The position numbers were made by a program, and so were the translations under genes. Below are positions 59,665 through 64,000 of a stretch of 64,000 nt of DNA, one piece after another. Under the pieces are notes generated by a model. The model did no database searches. It saw only the letters and a program-made list of their open reading frames with translations, and was not told the origin of the DNA. The stretch's first letter is position 1, and every line of letters starts with the position of its first letter. Source of the DNA: Olleya sp. YS (lineage in GTDB: Bacteria > Bacteroidota > Bacteroidia > Flavobacteriales > Flavobacteriaceae); contig NZ_CP121685.1 of the NCBI RefSeq assembly GCF_029760915.1, positions 1 through 64,000 of the forward strand, given 5' to 3'.

Positions 59665-60595
59665 GTTTTACTTCTGTTTTATAGTAACTATAGGTTAATT
59701 GCAATCCTTGTTCTAAATCTGTTTTTGCAGTCCAACCAAAAGCTTTAAGTTTTGTATCATCAATCAATTTTTGATACATACCAACTGGTTTTGATAAATC
59801 ATGTTCAAACTGTCCCTCAAAACCAATAACTTTAGCTATGGTTTTATAATAGTGATTAATAGTAAAATCATACCCTAATCCTACATTAATATTTTGTGGC
59901 ATAGCAGTAAAATTTGATACTGCATAAAATATAAAATCTGCTAAATCTTTAGCGTACATAAACTCTCTTCTAGCTTCTCCATTTCCCCAAATTGTAATTG
60001 TTGAGTTTCCATTTAGTTTGGCTTCATCTATTTTTTTAATCACTGCAGGAACCATATGAGAGTGTTCTGGAGAAAACTTATCATACTTCCCATATAAATT
60101 ACATGGAATTACCGTTTTGTATTGAAAATAATCATCCTCTTTATTGATGTACTCACAAAGTCTTGTCGTTACTATTTTAGCCAATGCATAGCCTTCATTT
60201 GTGGGTTCCAATTCGCCTTTTAAAATTAAGTCTTCTTGTAAAGGATTTTTGGCCTCTCTTGGATACATACAAGAGCTAGACAGATTTATAAAGTTTTTAA
60301 CTCGGTTAGATTTAGCAGCCATAATCAAGTTACGACCAATATCAAGGTTTTTTATTAAAAAATCTACTGGTCGTGCTATATTGTCTTGAATACCACCTAC
60401 CAATCCTGCTGCGTGAATAATAAAGTCTGGTTTTTGTTGCTTTATATAATTAAATACCGCATTATAATCTTCAAGATTTATTTCTTTTCTATTTGGTGCT
60501 AGAATAGTAATGTTAGGGTTTGTATTATATTCTAGAATATTCTTACCAACCATTCCATTGCCTCCTGTTAAAAAAATCTTGATTTGTTGAGGCAT
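59657..60595 (-). CDS. GDP-L-fucose synthase or GDP-L-colitose synthase (Fcl/ColC type)
   Basis: This 312-residue extended SDR is a GDP-4-keto-6-deoxyhexose 3,5-epimerase/4-reductase. Key parts are FLTGGNGMVGKNIL, SSSCMYPREAKNPLQED (active Cys in SSCMYP), GYALAKI (Tyr and Lys of YxxxK), NLYGKYDKF and SHMVPAVIKK (His). Fcl acting on the Gmd product gives GDP-fucose. ColC is a very similar enzyme that acts on the 3-deoxy product of ColD. The adjacent ColD-like gene makes ColC a strong alternative; the sequence alone does not settle it. Confidence 0.92.
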   Translation of the reverse strand: MPQQIKIFLTGGNGMVGKNILEYNTNPNITILAPNRKEINLEDYNAVFNYIKQQKPDFIIHAAGLVGGIQDNIARPVDFLIKNLDIGRNLIMAAKSNRVKNFINLSSSCMYPREAKNPLQEDLILKGELEPTNEGYALAKIVTTRLCEYINKEDDYFQYKTVIPCNLYGKYDKFSPEHSHMVPAVIKKIDEAKLNGNSTITIWGNGEARREFMYAKDLADFIFYAVSNFTAMPQNINVGLGYDFTINHYYKTIAKVIGFEGQFEHDLSKPVGMYQKLIDDTKLKAFGWTAKTDLEQGLQLTYSYYKTEVKHD

Positions 60596-60596
60596 G

Positions 60597-61652
60597 TTAT
60601 TTGTTTTTAATCAGTTTTAAATCATGTTGGGTCATAATTTTTACTAACTCTTTAAAAGAGGTTTTATTAGGATTCCAGCCCAAATTAGCTTTGGCTTTGG
60701 CTGGATTACCTAATAAGGTTTCTACTTCGGCTAGGCGGTAATAATTTGGATCAATTTCTATTAAAACACGTCCTGATTCTGCACAGACTCCTTTTTCGTT
60801 CTCGTCTTTACCTTCCCAATTAATTGTAATATCAGCTTCTTTAAACGCCAGCTCACAAAATTCTCTAACGGTATGCTGTTCTCCTGTTCCAATAACATAA
60901 TCTTCAGGAACCTCTTGCTGTAACATGAGCCACATACATTCTACATAATCTTTAGCATAACCCCAATCACGTTTGGCGTCTAAGTTTCCTAAATATAGCT
61001 TATCCTGAATACCATGTGCAATTCTTGCTGCTGCTAATGTAATTTTTCTAGTGACAAACGTTTCACCACGACGCTCAGACTCATGATTAAATAAAATTCC
61101 GTTAACCGCATACATATTGTACGATTCGCGGTAGTTTTTAGTAATCCAAAAGGCATATAGCTTAGCAACTCCATAAGGCGATCTTGGATAAAACGGAGTT
61201 GTTTCTGTTTGTGGCGTCTCTTGTACCTTACCATATAGTTCTGAGGTAGATGCTTGATAGATTCTAGTTTTATTGGTCAGTCCACAAATGCGAATTGCTT
61301 CTAATAATTTTAAGGTACCTATACCATCTGTTTCTGCGGTATATTCTGGTAAATCAAAAGAGACTTTTACATGGGACTGTGCTGCGAGATTATAAATCTC
61401 GTCTGGTTGGATTTCTTGAACTAAACGAATCAAATTAGAACCATCTGTCATATCTCCATAATGCAATTTTATATTTTGCTGTTTATGAATATCTTTAAGT
61501 ATGGTGTCAATATATAAATGCTCTATACGTTCTGTATTAAATGTTGAACTACGTCTAATTATACCATGTACCATATAGCCTTTATCAAGTAAAAGCTCTG
61601 CAAGGTAAGATCCATCTTGTCCGTTTATTCCTGTAATTAATGCAACTTTCAT
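60597..61652 (-). CDS. gmd: GDP-mannose 4,6-dehydratase
   Basis: Gmd converts GDP-mannose into GDP-4-keto-6-deoxymannose. The 351-residue extended SDR has [114 protein letters not shown] with the TSE and Tyr/Lys, and [12 protein letters not shown]. All catalytic residues are present. The 1-nt gap to the Fcl/ColC gene and a 4-nt overlap with the upstream SGNH gene suggest one operon. Confidence 0.97.
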   Translation of the reverse strand: MKVALITGINGQDGSYLAELLLDKGYMVHGIIRRSSTFNTERIEHLYIDTILKDIHKQQNIKLHYGDMTDGSNLIRLVQEIQPDEIYNLAAQSHVKVSFDLPEYTAETDGIGTLKLLEAIRICGLTNKTRIYQASTSELYGKVQETPQTETTPFYPRSPYGVAKLYAFWITKNYRESYNMYAVNGILFNHESERRGETFVTRKITLAAARIAHGIQDKLYLGNLDAKRDWGYAKDYVECMWLMLQQEVPEDYVIGTGEQHTVREFCELAFKEADITINWEGKDENEKGVCAESGRVLIEIDPNYYRLAEVETLLGNPAKAKANLGWNPNKTSFKELVKIMTQHDLKLIKNK

Positions 61653-62560
61653 TGGTTGTTTATTGAGTTGATAAAGGTACTAATTTCTGAAGTGAATATT
61701 TGTGCTCCGTTTTTAAAAAGGTGCGAATAGTCGTTATAATATTCTTTTTCTCTGTAAATTGGATTTAAGGTATCATAAATAAATAATCTCTCCTTTGGAT
61801 TCATTAATGATTTAAAACGTGATACAAATGTTGAATTGAAAGTTTTAAAATTTGGTGGCAAGGCAAAAATTAATTCAATATTATTCATTTTACACATATA
61901 TTGAATATTTGTAAACGAGGTTAGCTTATTTGTAAGTTCTTCTTTTGCATTATATGAAATCACATTATTTGAAAAATCTAATTTTTTCTTGTTATTTCTT
62001 ACAATATACGGTCTAGATCCTGAACTATCTATTGGATTAAAATGAAACGGTTTTCTTTTATGAAATTCAAGATTAGAACGATTAATTCTTGATAACATAA
62101 AAAACCACGAAAGAAAATTTTTCTCTTTCTGTTTAATTAATTCAGAATTGATATAATTGTATTTAGATAGTGGTATTAATCGATCTATCCTAAATTTAAG
62201 AGACGCTTCTTCAATAAACTCATAAGGAGTATCTATGACTAAAACAACAATTTTAGGTACACTATTGTATTTTAAAAGAGTTTTTAAAACAAACTCATGA
62301 AATATGACATTTGAACCTTCATAGGATAAATTATAAGATGTAAACCCTGTCTCATTCTCTAGTTGTCCTGCTAATACATCTGAGGCTCCTTTAGAAGAAC
62401 CTAGTACTATTAACTCTTTATTCATTTTACCTTCTAAAACAGTTTCTAGTCTTTTATCATACTCACGTTTTGGTGCTTCTAGCAAAAAAATATAGGTGAT
62501 TTTTTCTACAATAAAAAAGAGTAGCACAAATAAAACGATATGTTTTAAAAAACGTTTCAT
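61649..62560 (-). CDS. SGNH-like membrane-anchored protein next to MBOAT
   Basis: From the ATG at 62560 the protein has 303 residues: one N-terminal membrane helix (about 5-22) and a periplasmic domain. [25 protein letters not shown] holds a GSS nucleophile-like block, and [17 protein letters not shown] near the end holds a D-x-x-H block, as in SGNH/DHHW acetyltransferases. It probably receives acetyl groups from the adjacent MBOAT protein and acetylates the polysaccharide. An upstream in-frame start at 62611 would overlap the MBOAT gene by 50 nt and is rejected. Confidence 0.82.
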   Translation of the reverse strand: MKRFLKHIVLFVLLFFIVEKITYIFLLEAPKREYDKRLETVLEGKMNKELIVLGSSKGASDVLAGQLENETGFTSYNLSYEGSNVIFHEFVLKTLLKYNSVPKIVVLVIDTPYEFIEEASLKFRIDRLIPLSKYNYINSELIKQKEKNFLSWFFMLSRINRSNLEFHKRKPFHFNPIDSSGSRPYIVRNNKKKLDFSNNVISYNAKEELTNKLTSFTNIQYMCKMNNIELIFALPPNFKTFNSTFVSRFKSLMNPKERLFIYDTLNPIYREKEYYNDYSHLFKNGAQIFTSEISTFINSINNQ

Positions 62561-62561
62561 C

Positions 62562-64000
62562 TTAAAACTGGAAATAAATAAATTCTTGTTGTTTTTCGTT
62601 ACTAAATACAAATACTAATGCTATAATAACCATATAAAAAGCCCATCGTAACACTCTGGATTGTTTTAATAACATGACCTCAATTGCATATTGTTGTCGT
62701 CTTCCAATCCACTCAACTACTATAAATATAAATATCAATATGATTATATTAGTTGGCCTTATCGTTGGTAAAGACAATAAGCTTTTACTAAAAATACTTT
62801 TTAGGTAAGAAATTGCATGCGTAATGGTCTCTGCCCTAAAAAAGACCCAAGCTAAAACAGTAATCCCAAAAGTAATAAGCATTTGTACACTTTCTTTTAA
62901 ATTAGGAAAACGTCTATCTTGAGCTATAACATTTAGATTATTACGGTTACGTTTTGCTAGTAATAAAGGTAAAAAATAAAGTGCATTTAAAAATCCCCAA
63001 ACCAAAAACGTCCAATTAGCACCATGCCAAAAACCGCTAACTAAAAAAATAATAAATGTATTGCGGACTTTCATCCACGTGCCACCTCTACTTCCTCCTA
63101 ACGGAATGTATAAATAGTCTCTAAACCAAGTAGATAAAGAAATATGCCAACGTCTCCAAAATTCAGCAATATCACGCGAAAAATAAGGGAATGCAAAATT
63201 TTGTTTTAAGTTAAATCCAAACAATCTAGACGTCCCAATTGCAATGTCTGAATACCCTGAAAAATCACCATAAATCTGAAAGGTAAAAAACAAAGCACCC
63301 ATCAATAAAGTACTTCCTGAATGTTCTGCAGAATTATTAAATATTTGATTGGCATATTCTGCACAATTGTCTGCAATCACAACTTTTTTGAAAAATCCCC
63401 AAAGGATCTGTCGGCATCCATCAACCGCTTGACTGTAATGGAAATGACGTTTTTTATAAAATTGAGGTAATAAATTAGTAGCACGCTCTATAGGTCCTGC
63501 AACTAATTGTGGAAAAAAGCTGACAAACGCTAAAAAAGACACAATATCTTGAGTGGGATCTAATTTTCTTTTATAGACATCAATAGTATAACTTAAGGTT
63601 TGGAAGGTGTAAAAACTTATTCCGACTGGAAGAATAATATCCAAAGTATTAGGTTGAATTTTAGTCCCGAAAAACGAAAACGCTTCCACAAAATTATCAA
63701 CAAAAAAATTATAATATTTAAAAAAGCCTAAAAACCCTAAATTAACAAGAATACTAGTCCATAGCAGTAATTTTCTTTTGCTGGGTAAATCTTCTTTTTT
63801 TAATTGTAAACCTATAGTATAATCTACTAAAGAACTGAAGATAATTAAAGACAAAAAACGCCAATCCCACCAACCATAGAACACGTAACTGGCTAATACT
63901 AGTAATGCATTTTGCAGTTTCAGGTTTTTATCTGTTATAAACCAATACAGTATAAATACTATAGGTAAAAAAACAGCAAAATCTAGTGAGTTAAATAGCA
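62562..64000 (-). CDS. MBOAT-family O-acyltransferase (AlgI/DltB-like), start just off the window
   Basis: The membrane-bound O-acyltransferase moves acetyl groups across the membrane. Reading on upstream of the GTG-start form (440 residues from 63884), the frame stays open to the window edge with LFNSLDFAVFLPIVFILYWF, the usual N-terminus of the family. The last two bases of the window are the TG of a likely ATG at position 64001, which would make about 479 residues. Core motifs are FYGWWDWRFL, PVGISFYTFQTLSYTIDVYK, FPQLVAGPIERA and GFWHGANWTFLVWG, with the catalytic His in FWHGANW. It precedes the SGNH gene by 1 nt. Confidence 0.93.
   Translation of the reverse strand, partial: LFNSLDFAVFLPIVFILYWFITDKNLKLQNALLVLASYVFYGWWDWRFLSLIIFSSLVDYTIGLQLKKEDLPSKRKLLLWTSILVNLGFLGFFKYYNFFVDNFVEAFSFFGTKIQPNTLDIILPVGISFYTFQTLSYTIDVYKRKLDPTQDIVSFLAFVSFFPQLVAGPIERATNLLPQFYKKRHFHYSQAVDGCRQILWGFFKKVVIADNCAEYANQIFNNSAEHSGSTLLMGALFFTFQIYGDFSGYSDIAIGTSRLFGFNLKQNFAFPYFSRDIAEFWRRWHISLSTWFRDYLYIPLGGSRGGTWMKVRNTFIIFLVSGFWHGANWTFLVWGFLNALYFLPLLLAKRNRNNLNVIAQDRRFPNLKESVQMLITFGITVLAWVFFRAETITHAISYLKSIFSKSLLSLPTIRPTNIIILIFIFIVVEWIGRRQQYAIEVMLLKQSRVLRWAFYMVIIALVFVFSNEKQQEFIYFQF

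Overview
The window looks like the start of a Flavobacteriaceae (Bacteroidota) chromosome. It opens exactly on dnaA. The DNA is AT-rich, starts lack Shine-Dalgarno sequences, several starts are TTG in the context ATTGAAAA, and several promoters carry the Bacteroidota -7 box TAnnTTTG. Family content agrees: PorV/PorQ-like outer-membrane protein, DUF4105/Lnb, DUF2911, DUF2279, TIGR03643 and a ~480-residue GAPDH. Genus is not resolvable by eye (Olleya/Lacinutrix/Winogradskyella-like is a guess). I see no tRNA, rRNA, CRISPR array, transposase or prophage. No intergenic gap exceeds 300 bases; the longest is about 200, between recQ and the KdsD-like gene.

Layout. (1) 1-11.9 kb, housekeeping: dnaA, LMW phosphatase, RsmI-like methylase, a convergent block (lysozyme-like protein, DUF2279, mltG, GNAT, dapF), HtrA protease, long GAPDH, a coiled-coil membrane protein, GNAT and DUF2911. 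(2) 12.0-14.2 kb, arsenic operon: arsR, DUF6428, thiol arsenate reductase and an aquaporin in the place of an efflux pump. (3) 14.2-29.1 kb, a dense light/UV-response island: TetR-like regulator, ABC1 kinase, flavin reductase, DUF2867-type oxidoreductase, DUF2256 zinc protein, four different photolyase/cryptochrome proteins (DASH, Fe-S bacterial type, an atypical member without the usual flavin-site Asn and Trp, and canonical class I), an unknown protein with TIGR03643, GTP cyclohydrolase I, SDR, glutathione peroxidase, TspO, SRPBCC, a BLUF photoreceptor and a small membrane protein. The same two-part operator lies before the TetR-like gene and before the unknown/TIGR03643/folE group. (4) 29.1-40.7 kb, housekeeping: YfiT-like protein, cyclophilin-FKBP fusion, recQ, KdsD-like isomerase, tatC, lptB, TerC, pssA, PorV-like and Lnb. 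(5) 40.7-64.0 kb, one long minus-strand surface-polysaccharide locus: WcaJ-type initiating transferase, nine or ten glycosyltransferases, a Wzy-like polymerase, a nonulosonate (sialic/KDN-like) synthase with a CMP-transferase/HAD-phosphatase fusion, a Gmd-Fcl/ColC-ColD set that points to GDP-L-colitose, and an SGNH+MBOAT acetylation pair. No Wzx flippase, Wza or Wzc is visible, so the locus probably continues past the right edge.

How it fits together. The island combines light sensing (BLUF, cryptochromes), repair of UV lesions, pterin supply (folE), flavin reduction, tetrapyrrole/stress handling (TspO) and peroxide defence, as expected for a sunlit surface bacterium. The polysaccharide locus would build an acidic, O-acetylated glycan containing a 3,6-dideoxyhexose.
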